A DNA stretch of 64,000 bases. Source: Chryseobacterium vaccae (lineage in GTDB: Bacteria > Bacteroidota > Bacteroidia > Flavobacteriales > Weeksellaceae). This document shows, one piece after another, positions 55,640 through 64,000 of the stretch. The stretch spans positions 1,116,001-1,180,000 of the forward strand of contig NZ_VSWH01000001.1 in assembly GCF_009602705.1 (NCBI RefSeq). The letters are read 5' to 3'. The notes below the pieces were generated by a model. That model saw nothing but the letters and a program-made list of their open reading frames with translations, did no database searches and was not told the origin of the DNA. Position 1 is the stretch's first letter; every line of letters starts with the position of its first letter. The position numbers and the translations under genes are program-made.

Positions 55640-57625
55640 TTACAGTAAGTTTTCGTCTACAAAATTCGGAAGTGTTACTTTTAAGTTCGGTTCTGCTTCC
55701 ATCGCTCTTTTGATGGCAAAAACAGCGCCTTCATTTCTGGCCCAGCTTCTTCTTGAAATTCCGTTATTGACATCCCAGAACAACATAGATTTCAGCCTTC
55801 TGTCAGCATCTGCGCTTCCGTCAAGCAGCATTCCGAAACCTCCGTTGATAACTTCTCCCCAACCTACTCCTCCACCGTTGTGGATAGACACCCAGGTAGC
55901 CCCGCGGAAACTGTCTCCGATCACGTTATGGATGGCCATATCTGCGGTAAATCTGGAACCGTCATAAATATTGGACGTTTCTCTGTACGGCGAATCTGTC
56001 CCGGAAACATCATGGTGGTCTCTTCCCAGTACTACAGGTCCGATTTCTCCTTTATTGATAGCATTGTTGAATGCTTCCGCAATCTTCATTCTTCCTTCTG
56101 CATCAGCATATAGGATTCTGGCCTGCGAACCTACCACCAGCTTATTTTCCTGAGCTCCTTTGATCCACTGAATGTTATCTTTCATCTGCTGCTGGATTTC
56201 TTCAGGAGAATTTTTAATCATTTCCTCTAAAACAGCGCAGGCAATATTATCGGTCTTCTGAAGATCTTCAGGATTTCCGCTTGCACATACCCAACGGAAA
56301 GGCCCGAATCCGTAATCAAAGCACATCGGTCCCATGATATCCTGAACATAGCTTGGATATCTGAATTCTCTTCCCAATGTCGGATGCTCTGCCATTACAT
56401 CAGCTCCGGCTCTGGAAGCTTCCAATAAAAAGGCATTTCCGTAATCAAAGAAATACGTTCCTTTTTGAGTGTGTTTATTAATAGCAGCAGCGTGTCTTCT
56501 TAATGTCTCCTGAACTTTTTCTCTGAATAATTCAGGATTTTCCGCCATCATGGTGTTGGACTCCTCAAAGCTCTGCCCTGCCGGATAATATCCTCCTGCC
56601 CAAGGGTTGTGAAGTGAGGTTTGATCTGATCCTATATCAATTCTCAGATCTTCCTGGTCAAATTTTTCCCAAACTTCAACAATATTTCCAAGGTAGGCTA
56701 AAGAAACGGTTTCTTTATTCTGTTGAGCCTCTTTTACTCTTTTTACCAGTTCATCAAGGTCTTCATGAATTTCGTTGACCCATTTTTGCTCGTGACGGAT
56801 TTTTGTAATCTTTGGATTTACTTCGGCACATACTGTAACACAGCCTGCAATATTTCCTGCTTTCGGCTGAGCACCGCTCATTCCTCCTAACCCTGAAGTC
56901 ACAAAAAGACCTCCTTTTGGTTCTTTATTTATTTTTCTGAATGCATTAAGAACGGTAATGGTTGTTCCGTGAACAATCCCTTGTGGCCCGATATACATAT
57001 AGCTTCCGGCAGTCATCTGCCCGTATTGGGTAACCCCTAACGCATTGAATTTCTCCCAATCGTCCGGCTTTGAATAATTCGGGATCATCATTCCGTTGGT
57101 TACCACCACTCTTGGTGCATCTTTATGTGATGGAAACAGTCCCATCGGATGACCTGAATACATCACCAGTGTCTGCTCATCTGACATTTCCGATAAATAT
57201 TTCATCGTTAACAGATACTGCGCCCAGTTGGAAAAAACCGCCCCGTTTCCACCATACGTAATAAGTTCGTGAGGGTGCTGCGCCACGGCATAATCCAGAT
57301 TGTTCTGGATCATCAGCATGATGGCTTTAGCCTGTTCCGATTTTCCGGGATAATCAGCGATGGATCTTCCCTTCATTTCATAATCCGGACGGAAACGGTA
57401 CATATAAATCCTTCCGTAATCTTCCAGTTCTTTTTTAAATTCCGGAATTAATTCTGCATGAAATTTAGGATCAAAATAACGCAGTGCATTCTTTAATGCC
57501 AGCTTTTTTTCCTCTTCGCCCAGAATTTCTTTACGCTTTGGAGCATGGTTGATATTGGTTTCGTAGGGTTTCGGCTGTGGCAGCTGATTTGGAATCCCCT
57601 GCTGTATCTGTTCTTGAAATGTCAT
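55640..57625 (-). CDS. hutU: urocanate hydratase
   Basis: A 661-residue enzyme that converts urocanate to 4-imidazolone-5-propanoate in histidine degradation, using tightly bound NAD. Visible signatures include LFVTSGLGGMSGAQPKAGNI, and a C-terminal GRDHHDVSGTDSPYRETSN region with RGATWVSIHNGGGVGWGEV. It is the long form typical of Bacteroidota. HutH, HutI and HutG are not in the window. It is followed by a Crp/Fnr regulator. Confidence 0.97.
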   Translation of the reverse strand: MTFQEQIQQGIPNQLPQPKPYETNINHAPKRKEILGEEEKKLALKNALRYFDPKFHAELIPEFKKELEDYGRIYMYRFRPDYEMKGRSIADYPGKSEQAKAIMLMIQNNLDYAVAQHPHELITYGGNGAVFSNWAQYLLTMKYLSEMSDEQTLVMYSGHPMGLFPSHKDAPRVVVTNGMMIPNYSKPDDWEKFNALGVTQYGQMTAGSYMYIGPQGIVHGTTITVLNAFRKINKEPKGGLFVTSGLGGMSGAQPKAGNIAGCVTVCAEVNPKITKIRHEQKWVNEIHEDLDELVKRVKEAQQNKETVSLAYLGNIVEVWEKFDQEDLRIDIGSDQTSLHNPWAGGYYPAGQSFEESNTMMAENPELFREKVQETLRRHAAAINKHTQKGTYFFDYGNAFLLEASRAGADVMAEHPTLGREFRYPSYVQDIMGPMCFDYGFGPFRWVCASGNPEDLQKTDNIACAVLEEMIKNSPEEIQQQMKDNIQWIKGAQENKLVVGSQARILYADAEGRMKIAEAFNNAINKGEIGPVVLGRDHHDVSGTDSPYRETSNIYDGSRFTADMAIHNVIGDSFRGATWVSIHNGGGVGWGEVINGGFGMLLDGSADADRRLKSMLFWDVNNGISRRSWARNEGAVFAIKRAMEAEPNLKVTLPNFVDENLL

Positions 57626-57837
57626 ATTGCTGTTTAAAATTCAACGTTTTGAAGTTTTAAAGATATTCAAATTAGGAAAAATAAGCAACTAATAGGGGGA
57701 AAAAGCGAATTTGTTTCTTTTAAAGCAGAGGGCTATACGCAAAATAACACTGTTTCCGGAACATCTTATACTCCAAGATTTTTTTATGTTGCGAATGCAC
57801 GAATAATTGTATGGATGTACTCATTGGATTTAAAATA

Positions 57838-57866
57838 AAAAACCTCACTGAAATTTCAGTAAGGCT
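57838..57866 (-). terminator. terminator of the 57888 gene
   Basis: CCTcACTGAAA/TTTCAGTaAGG stem and a minus-strand T-run, just below the stop codon. Its arms share the AACCTnAC theme of the other hairpins. Confidence 0.7.
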
Positions 57867-57887
57867 GTTCTGTTGCTATTCAATATT

Positions 57888-58178
57888 TTAAGTTAAGACA
57901 TCATCATTTCCCTCTTCATGATCATCTGCATTATCACTGAGACTCCAATAATTATTTTCTTCATCTTCAGATCCTATTTCTTCCATTTCATCATCGTCTT
58001 CTACTCCGGGAATATCTAATCCTTTATCAATCTTATCATCATCTTCTTCACTGAGGATAGGATTTCCGTCCCCATCCAGCGGAATATGCTTTTGTTTATT
58101 GAATATATCTTCATCCGGACTGTAATCCATCTGTTCCAATCTTCTGTCTTGTTCGTTGTTATTATTTTCGGGTGTCAT
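57888..58178 (-). CDS. acidic hypothetical protein, 96 aa
   Basis: Strongly acidic, Asn-rich and probably disordered (ILSEEDDDKIDKGLDIPGVE, then EDEENNYWSLSDNADDHEEG). No signal peptide or membrane segment. The family is not recognised. Confidence 0.65.
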   Translation of the reverse strand: MTPENNNNEQDRRLEQMDYSPDEDIFNKQKHIPLDGDGNPILSEEDDDKIDKGLDIPGVEDDDEMEEIGSEDEENNYWSLSDNADDHEEGNDDVLT

Positions 58179-58238
58179 GGTATTGAGTATTTAAGGTTTA
58201 TAAAAACAGAACAAAAATAATTCCAAGTTGTAGATTTT

Positions 58239-59213
58239 CTATGAATATACTTCAGGATTTGCACAGTACGGCATTTTTCCTCCTTTTGAAAGAGCAATGA
58301 TGTTTTCTGCAGCCAGCCTTGCCATTCCGTTTCGGGCTTCAATAGTGGCTGAGCCTATATGAGGCAGCACACAAACTGTTGAAAGTTCCAGAAGAGGATC
58401 ATCCTGAGACATGGGTTCAGGATTTGTTACATCCAGTCCTGCTCCCCAGATCTGGCCGGAAACAATCGCCTGGTAAAGATCTTCCTGATTGTGAAAACCT
58501 CCCCTCGCTGTGTTGATAAAAATAGCACCAGATCTCATCTTCTCAAAAACCGAATGATTAAAAAGGTCTTTCTGTTCAGGGCTAAAACTGGCATGAATAC
58601 TCAGTACATCTGAATTCATGATCAATTCATCAAAAGAAACATAGTCCGCATTCAGTTCTTTTTCTGCTTCTTCATTCCGGTGGCGGTTATAATAGATAAT
58701 CTTCATATCAAAGGCTCTCTGTGATTTTTTTGCCATTTCAAAGCCTATTCTTCCCAGACCGAAGATTCCCAATGTCTTTCCGTAGAGTTCCTGCCCCAAA
58801 GCATCCATCGGATCAAATGCTCCCCAATTTCCCTCTTTTACTTTCTGAAAATTATATCCTGCTCTTCTGGCCACAGACTGCATCAGCAGGAATGCTGTAT
58901 CTGACGTGGCTCTGCTTAAAACATCAGGAGTATTTCCAACGGGAATTTTTCTGCGGTCAGCTTCCTGAATATCTACATGATCAAAACCTACCGAGTAAAG
59001 TACAATCGCTTTAATATTCGGACATTCTTGAAAAAATGTTTTATCATATCTGAATGTATTTCCTACGTTTAAAACGGCATCTGCATTTCTGCAGTGCCAC
59101 AGCCATTCTTCATAAGAAAGATCTTCTTTTTCAGGAAATATAATATCTATTCCTTCTCTTTCCAACATGGTGATCCCGATCTCAGGAATTCTTTTATTGA
59201 TAAAAACTTTCAT
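58239..59213 (-). CDS. D-2-hydroxyacid dehydrogenase (glyoxylate/hydroxypyruvate reductase-like)
   Basis: A 324-residue dehydrogenase. The NAD-binding motif is LGIFGLGRIGFEMAKK, and the catalytic Arg, Glu and His are in INTARGGFHN, DVTNPEPMSQ and LPHIGSATIEARN. The pattern fits the glyoxylate/hydroxypyruvate group more than lactate dehydrogenases. Its exact 2-oxo acid substrate is not fixed by the sequence. Confidence 0.92.
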   Translation of the reverse strand: MKVFINKRIPEIGITMLEREGIDIIFPEKEDLSYEEWLWHCRNADAVLNVGNTFRYDKTFFQECPNIKAIVLYSVGFDHVDIQEADRRKIPVGNTPDVLSRATSDTAFLLMQSVARRAGYNFQKVKEGNWGAFDPMDALGQELYGKTLGIFGLGRIGFEMAKKSQRAFDMKIIYYNRHRNEEAEKELNADYVSFDELIMNSDVLSIHASFSPEQKDLFNHSVFEKMRSGAIFINTARGGFHNQEDLYQAIVSGQIWGAGLDVTNPEPMSQDDPLLELSTVCVLPHIGSATIEARNGMARLAAENIIALSKGGKMPYCANPEVYS

Positions 59214-59243
59214 ATTGTCTTTGATTAATGAGCTCCATAAAAA

Positions 59244-59270
59244 AACCTTACTCCCATAAAAAGTAAGGTT
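59244..59270 (-). terminator. terminator of pcm
   Basis: AACCTTACT/AGTAAGGTT stem with a 9-nt loop, then a T-run on the minus strand. It shares the AACCTnAC arms of 16671 and 57838. Confidence 0.8.
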
Positions 59271-59348
59271 ATAACTTTAATATTAAATTAGGTTTAGTTT
59301 CGAGTCCAATTTTCATTCCGAAATGAACTTTACACCTTAGAATTGTTG

Positions 59349-60002
59349 CTAATGATTAGTGTTTCCAAGCATTGGCACAAATTTATAGGCTCCGAATTCT
59401 TCTTTTTCAAACTGGGTTGGGCCTACTTTTGTAAATCTGTATAAAACCTGCTCATCTGTAGGACCTAATGGAATCACCATTTTCCCTCCTACTTTTAGCT
59501 GTTTCAGTAATTCTGTAGGGAGAACTGATGCTCCACAGGTTACGATGATCTTATCAAAAGGAGCAAAGGTGGGAAGTCCTGCAAATCCATCCCCAAAGCT
59601 CTGAAATTTAGGATACAAATGCATTTCTCTAAGTTTCTTCTTTGAAAAATCAAAAAGGTCTTTCTGTCTTTCTACGGTATATACCAACCCTTTCATGGCC
59701 AGCAGAACAGCCGTCTGATACCCACAGCCTGTTCCTATTTCCAGAATTTTTTCTCCGGGTTGTACCTGCAGGAGCTCAGACTGCTCCGCTACCGTTGAAG
59801 GATGCGAAATGGTCTGTTGGGCAAGAATAGGAAATGCCCGGTCTTCATAGGCAAAATCTTCAAAAATACTTTCAATAAAAAGGTGTCTCGGGACTTCATT
59901 CATTGCCGAAAGTACATTTTCATCTGAAATTCCGATCCTTTGTCGGAGATAGTCCACAAGGATCTTTCTTTTTCCTTTATGTACAAACGAATCGTGCGTC
60001 AT
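59349..60002 (-). CDS. pcm: protein-L-isoaspartate O-methyltransferase
   Basis: A 217-residue SAM-dependent enzyme that repairs isoaspartyl residues. The SAM-binding motif is EKILEIGTGCGYQTAVLL, preceded by QQTISHPSTVAEQSELLQV, with VTCGASVLPTELLKQLKVGG near the end. Cytoplasmic; complete and with normal length. It diverges from the Gfo/Idh/MocA gene. Confidence 0.95.
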   Translation of the reverse strand: MTHDSFVHKGKRKILVDYLRQRIGISDENVLSAMNEVPRHLFIESIFEDFAYEDRAFPILAQQTISHPSTVAEQSELLQVQPGEKILEIGTGCGYQTAVLLAMKGLVYTVERQKDLFDFSKKKLREMHLYPKFQSFGDGFAGLPTFAPFDKIIVTCGASVLPTELLKQLKVGGKMVIPLGPTDEQVLYRFTKVGPTQFEKEEFGAYKFVPMLGNTNH

Positions 60003-60136
60003 GGGTGGGTATGGATATTAAGGTTTGGGTAATCGTTCCTGCAAAAGTAAAAAAACTATCCATATTGATCAACCTAAAAGCTGCAGAGTATTTCTTAATA
60101 CCTAAAATTATTATCTTTACAGAAATTAAAAAAGCT

Positions 60137-61099
60137 ATGTTAAAAGCAGGTTTGGTAGGTGCCGGACATCTTGGAAAGATCCATTTAAGACTTCTGAATC
60201 AGTCTGATAAGTATGAACTGGTAGGTTTTCATGATAAAGATGTTGAAAACGGAAAGAAAATAGAAGCTGAATTCGGATATAAATATTTTGAAAATTTTGA
60301 TGAACTTCTGGAGCAGATTGATATGCTGGATATTGTAACTCCAACGGTTTATCACTATGATTATGCATTAAAAGCCATTGAAAAAAAGCTTCATTTTTTC
60401 ATTGAAAAACCGGTTACCCAAACGCTTGAGCAGGCAGAAGAAATCTTACGTCTGTGTCAGGAAAACGGTATTAAAGCTCAGGTAGGCCATGTGGAACGAT
60501 ACAATCCCGCTTTTATCGCTACTAAAGAATACATCCAAAATCCTATGTTTATTGAAATTCACAGACTTGCTGAATTCAATCCACGCGGGACGGATGTTTC
60601 TGTTGTACTGGACCTTATGATTCACGATCTGGATATTTTATTGAGCATGGTAAAATCCAAAGTAAAAAATATTCATGCAAGCGGTGTGTGTGTTGTAAGC
60701 AAAACCCCGGATATCGCCAATGCCAGAATTGAGTTTGAAAACGGTTGTGTAGCCAACCTTACGACTTCCAGAATATCTATGAAGGCCATGAGAAAAAGTC
60801 GTTTCTTCCAGAAAGATGCGTATATTTCCGTTGATTTCTTAGAGAAAAAAGCTGAAGTAATCCGAATGAAAGATGCTCCGGAAAATCCGACTCCTTTCGA
60901 TATGATCATTGAAAATGCTGATGGAGAAAAGAATCAGATTTTATTTGAATATCCTAATATTCAGGCAAACAATGCTATTCTGGATGAACTGAACTCTCTT
61001 GCATACGCCATTACTGATGGTAAAAACGTAGAAGTTTCTCTGGAAGACGGAACTGAAGCATTAAAAGTAGCTCTTGAAATTGTAAAATTGATTTCCTAA
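60137..61099 (+). CDS. Gfo/Idh/MocA-family oxidoreductase
   Basis: A 320-residue enzyme. Start at 60137 (MLKAGLVGAGHLGKIHLRLL, Rossmann fold) is well supported; the earlier ATG would add 78 residues that run into the divergent pcm gene. The catalytic EKP is in HFFIEKPVTQTL, with GHVERYNPAFIA and LDLMIHDLDILLSM. Probably acts on a sugar or inositol-like substrate with NAD(P); the substrate is not predictable. Confidence 0.9.
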   Translation: MLKAGLVGAGHLGKIHLRLLNQSDKYELVGFHDKDVENGKKIEAEFGYKYFENFDELLEQIDMLDIVTPTVYHYDYALKAIEKKLHFFIEKPVTQTLEQAEEILRLCQENGIKAQVGHVERYNPAFIATKEYIQNPMFIEIHRLAEFNPRGTDVSVVLDLMIHDLDILLSMVKSKVKNIHASGVCVVSKTPDIANARIEFENGCVANLTTSRISMKAMRKSRFFQKDAYISVDFLEKKAEVIRMKDAPENPTPFDMIIENADGEKNQILFEYPNIQANNAILDELNSLAYAITDGKNVEVSLEDGTEALKVALEIVKLIS

Positions 61100-61189
61100 T
61101 CAGGACGAAACTGATATAACCTTCTTTCAGAAAAAGAAAAAATAGATTTTATCAGATAAAATATTAAGCTTATTTTTAAAGCTAAGAAA

Positions 61190-61600
61190 ATGAAAAACTT
61201 ACTCATTATAACAGGACTTTTCTGCTTTACTTTTTTTTCTGCACAAAAAAGCCCGGCTTACATAGAAATAGGCTATTCCAGCATCTGCTGCGGAACACCT
61301 TCCACAGAACCGGTACTGAATTATCTGAAGCAGTTTGAAAAGAAAAACCAGTCTAAAGCTTTTGAAATCCTTATTCAGAGCGGCCTTGGAAGAGAAGGAG
61401 AATTCAATTTATACATTGGTATCAGCGGGCTTGGGAAAAAGCAGAAAGATATTTTTATGAGAGGTCTTTCTTCTGTTATATCTTCACAAAATCAGAAAAG
61501 AAACCAGAATAGAGACGGAAACGTCAATTTTAATAAGGCGGTAACCATTTATCAGGACGATCTTATGAACAGAAAAAATTTAACTATCTATAAAAAATAA
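61190..61600 (+). CDS. secreted hypothetical protein, 136 aa
   Basis: Signal peptide KNLLIITGLFCFTFFSAQ, a mature part with Cys pair (IEIGYSSICCGTPSTEPVL) and a long basic C-terminal tail. No domain is recognised. It begins 90 bases after the Gfo/Idh/MocA gene and ends seven bases before the 3-hydroxybutyryl-CoA dehydrogenase gene. Confidence 0.6.
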   Translation: MKNLLIITGLFCFTFFSAQKSPAYIEIGYSSICCGTPSTEPVLNYLKQFEKKNQSKAFEILIQSGLGREGEFNLYIGISGLGKKQKDIFMRGLSSVISSQNQKRNQNRDGNVNFNKAVTIYQDDLMNRKNLTIYKK

Positions 61601-61607
61601 AAGAAAA

Positions 61608-62501
61608 ATGATCAAAAACATCGTAGTTATCGGGGCAGGAACCATGGGGAATGGTATTGCGCATACTTTTGCACAAAGCGGATTCAAAGTAAATCTGGTA
61701 GATGTTTCTCAGGATGCGCTGGACAGAGGCCTGAAAACCATTACGACCAATCTTGACAGAATTATAGCTAAAGGGAACCTTACAGAAGAGCAAAAAGCTG
61801 AGACGTTAGGAAACATCAGCACTTTTACTGAACTTAAAAATGCTGTGGGAGCTGCTGACCTTATCGTGGAAGCTGCTACTGAAAATCAGGATCTGAAACT
61901 AAAAATTTTCGGACAGATGGACGAATTTGCTCCTGAAAACTGTATTCTGGCTACCAATACTTCATCTATTTCTATTACTAAGATTGCAGCAGCTACAAAA
62001 AGAGCTGACAAAGTAATCGGGATGCACTTTATGAACCCGGTGCCTATTATGAAGCTTGTAGAGATCATCAAAGGATATTCTACTTCTAAAGAGACTTTTG
62101 ATTCTATTTATGAAATGAGCAAAACTTTGGGCAAAGTTCCTGTAGAGGTAAATGATTATCCAGGTTTTGTTGCCAACAGAATCCTGATGCCAATGATCAA
62201 CGAATCTATCGAAACTCTTTACAACGGAGTGGCAGGTGTAGAAGAAATTGATACGGTGATGAAGCTTGGAATGGCACATCCGATGGGACCTCTTCAACTG
62301 GCAGATTTTATCGGACTTGACGTATGCCTTGCTATTCTTAATGTTATGTATGAAGGCTTTAAAAATCCTAAATATGCTCCCAATCCGCTTCTTGTCAACA
62401 TGGTAATGGCAGGAAAACTTGGGGTAAAATCCGGAGAAGGGTTCTATGATTATTCTGAAAGCAAAAAAGCTGAAAAAGTTTCAAAAATGTTTTTGAAATA
62501 A
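61608..62501 (+). CDS. 3-hydroxybutyryl-CoA dehydrogenase
   Basis: A 297-residue enzyme with NAD-binding KNIVVIGAGTMGNGIAHTFA, the catalytic His in GMHFMNPVPIMKLVEI and DYPGFVANRILMPMINESI, followed by a C-terminal domain ending with VKSGEGFYDYSE. It catalyses the reversible oxidation of 3-hydroxybutyryl-CoA to acetoacetyl-CoA. Stand-alone bacterial length. Start at ATG 61608 fits. Confidence 0.95.
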   Translation: MIKNIVVIGAGTMGNGIAHTFAQSGFKVNLVDVSQDALDRGLKTITTNLDRIIAKGNLTEEQKAETLGNISTFTELKNAVGAADLIVEAATENQDLKLKIFGQMDEFAPENCILATNTSSISITKIAAATKRADKVIGMHFMNPVPIMKLVEIIKGYSTSKETFDSIYEMSKTLGKVPVEVNDYPGFVANRILMPMINESIETLYNGVAGVEEIDTVMKLGMAHPMGPLQLADFIGLDVCLAILNVMYEGFKNPKYAPNPLLVNMVMAGKLGVKSGEGFYDYSESKKAEKVSKMFLK

Positions 62502-62528
62502 ATTCTTCAGGGATTATTTTTTAGCTTA

Positions 62529-63848
62529 ATGAGAATAAAAGAAAAAAATATCCAGATAGCAATGGTCATCATTACGGTAATGATGACCATTTTACGTTTT
62601 CTGCTGAATGAAAAAGGAAGGGTAAACCCGGACTCTATCCGCTTTATGAGGTTTGCTCATGTTTTCCCGGTTATTGATAACACCACTACTCCTTTGGGCT
62701 ATCCGGCAGCCATCAAATTGTTTACTTTTATGGGATTTGATGAGTTCTGGGGAAGCAAAGCGCTGGGTATAACAGCCTTGTTATTTATTGTCTGCTTCTG
62801 CTGGGCAAAAGACTTCTATAAAAGAGAAGCCATTATGATGAGTGCTCTGTTCAGTTTTGTTTCGCTTTATGCGTATACCATGAGTGAACCATTCATTCTT
62901 CCGTTTGTTTTCCTGTTTCTTTATACCGCCTCACAGATCATTACCGGAAAGCTTGAAAAAGGAAAAGCTGTTTTTTATCTCTCTCTTTCATTAATTGCTC
63001 TTTACAACATCCGATACAGTGCCCTGTTTTTTATAGCCGGAACCGGTCTTTTCGGACTATTGTCCCTGAAAAAGAAATATAGCCCGGCATTTATATTATC
63101 AGGATTCATCGGTTTAGCATTTGTAATAGCTTACAAATTCCTGTTTATCGATTATTTTAATCAGAATTATGTTAAAACCTTTCTGGAAGTAGGACTCTAT
63201 CCTACTTCTAAATTACTAAGAGAACTTTTCCAGGGGCTTGCTACTTCCTTTAACCCTTTTATTCATATTGCTGATCCGGGTGGAGGCAAAATCAATTATG
63301 CTATTTATGGTATCGGAGGTTTAAATATCGTTTTACTGATCTATCTTTTAATAAATAAAAAGTTGTCAGAAACAGAACAGTTCTTTGTAACCATCAGTGT
63401 TACGGGAGTTGTATGCTCTTACTTTATCCAGTATTTTTATTCTGTGAATGCAATGGATTACAGAATCATAGGACCATTTCTTGTTCCGCTGTGGCTGGTC
63501 TATTTCAACAGGCTATTTGCAATTTTCGGGATGAGAACCTATCTCATCAGCATACTGAGTATCATGACCGGAATGACTTTTACCTGGCTGTCCAAAGGAA
63601 ATTATCTGGAAAACAGAAAAGCAGTTTCAGAATTTCTGGAAAATGAAAAACTGGATAAGGTTCCTTTACAGTTCTATGTTACGAAAAATGAAGAAGACAT
63701 GAATAAAATGAAAACAGCAGAACTTGTCAGTACGGTAAATTCCAATGTCACACTCACTTATAAACCTCAGGATACGGTTCGTAAAACTACCTTGACATGG
63801 TATAAAGTTTTACAAAAAATTAAAATCGACAAGAATAAATATCAATAA
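62529..63848 (+). CDS. polytopic membrane protein (glycosyltransferase-like)
   Basis: A 439-residue protein with about ten membrane helices. The N-terminal loop (RVNPDSIRFMRFAHVFPVID, then TTPLGYPAAIKLF) is like the first periplasmic loop of GT39/GT83-type integral glycosyltransferases, but the family's typical acidic DE pair is not clear. It may be a lipid-linked sugar transferase or an unrelated polytopic protein. Confidence 0.6.
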   Translation: MRIKEKNIQIAMVIITVMMTILRFLLNEKGRVNPDSIRFMRFAHVFPVIDNTTTPLGYPAAIKLFTFMGFDEFWGSKALGITALLFIVCFCWAKDFYKREAIMMSALFSFVSLYAYTMSEPFILPFVFLFLYTASQIITGKLEKGKAVFYLSLSLIALYNIRYSALFFIAGTGLFGLLSLKKKYSPAFILSGFIGLAFVIAYKFLFIDYFNQNYVKTFLEVGLYPTSKLLRELFQGLATSFNPFIHIADPGGGKINYAIYGIGGLNIVLLIYLLINKKLSETEQFFVTISVTGVVCSYFIQYFYSVNAMDYRIIGPFLVPLWLVYFNRLFAIFGMRTYLISILSIMTGMTFTWLSKGNYLENRKAVSEFLENEKLDKVPLQFYVTKNEEDMNKMKTAELVSTVNSNVTLTYKPQDTVRKTTLTWYKVLQKIKIDKNKYQ

Positions 63849-63854
63849 TTTTAT

Positions 63855-63862
63855 TATCTTTG
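63855..63862 (+). promoter_or_regulatory. -7 element TATCTTTG before the last gene
   Basis: Exact TAnnTTTG match 24 bases before the 63886 ATG. No clear -33. Confidence 0.45.
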
Positions 63863-63885
63863 ATTAAAGTTAAAACATTAAAAAA

Positions 63886-64000
63886 ATGAAATTACCAAAG
63901 TTTTTATTAGCAGATAATTCGGAATTTCCTGAAGATCTATTCGTAGTACACACAGAATATCCAAGATTTATCTTAAACGTTGAGGAAGAAGAGGTTGAGT
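63886..64000 (+). CDS. hypothetical protein, N-terminal part only
   Basis: Open from the ATG at 63886 to the window edge (MKLPKFLLADNSEFPEDLFV, then VHTEYPRFILNVEEEEVE). It looks cytoplasmic and acidic. I recall similar small proteins in Flavobacteriia, but no function can be given. Confidence 0.65.
   Translation, partial: MKLPKFLLADNSEFPEDLFVVHTEYPRFILNVEEEEVE

Noticed and set aside
55593..55967. Plus-strand ORF antisense to hutU
   Set aside because: hutU is clearly coding on the other strand here; the ORF is a frame shadow.

Overview
The window is a chromosomal stretch from a low-GC Bacteroidota, most likely a Chryseobacterium-like member of the Flavobacteriia. The support is type IX secretion (T9SS) C-terminal sorting domains on two secreted proteins, TAnnTTTG-type -7 promoter elements with little Shine-Dalgarno signal, a LytS/LytTR pair, CxxC/TonB-plug paralogs, and a monomeric NADP isocitrate dehydrogenase. 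This is inferred from gene content; no rRNA or tRNA gene was recognised.

Layout. 0-6.5 kb: LytTR regulator (cut by the window edge) and its sensor kinase, an unknown protein, an outer-membrane-type gene broken by a one-base frameshift, an SMR transporter, a 1.2-kb AT-rich gap with a tiny ORF and a terminator, then an AAA ATPase overlapping a PLP homeostasis protein. 6.5-12.4 kb: secreted TPR protein, small lipoprotein, S41 peptidase, and a decaying cassette of small genes (one with an in-frame stop, one frameshifted) followed by a DUF4274-like/ankyrin protein and a TPR-like protein. 12.4-20.3 kb: glycine decarboxylase, a Cys-rich mini-protein, a DnaJ protein, an ECF sigma operon and an S9 peptidase. 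20.6-32.4 kb: a long, nearly all minus-strand run of SRPBCC, VOC, DinB, SDR, hydrolase and DoxX genes with a Crp/Fnr regulator and thiol peroxidase. 32.5-46 kb: T9SS-related secreted genes, isocitrate dehydrogenase, aldo-keto reductase with AraC regulator, CBS-domain transporter, MBL hydrolase, S41 lipoprotein and an M4 metallopeptidase. 46-50.4 kb: ECF sigma operon, NADP-dependent GAPDH and an exported thiol peroxidase. 50.4-54.1 kb: tandem CxxC/TonB-plug paralogs, then an AT-rich insert with an ATPase and a DUF4276/Toprim-like gene. 54.1-64 kb: MBL hydrolase, Crp/Fnr regulator with urocanate hydratase, 2-hydroxyacid dehydrogenase, pcm, Gfo/Idh/MocA oxidoreductase, 3-hydroxybutyryl-CoA dehydrogenase and a polytopic membrane protein.

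Most notable: (1) the ATPase plus DUF4276/Toprim-like pair at 52.3-54.1 kb, which has the architecture of an anti-phage module (split OLD/Gabija or PARIS-like) and sits behind a structured 500-bp leader; (2) a duplicated ECF-type promoter and terminator around a missing gene next to the M4 peptidase, beside an ECF sigma operon; (3) the decaying small-gene cassette at 10.2-12.3 kb. Many genes end in strong hairpins, several of which share AACCTnAC/GTnAGGTT arms or GC-rich stems with GAA loops.
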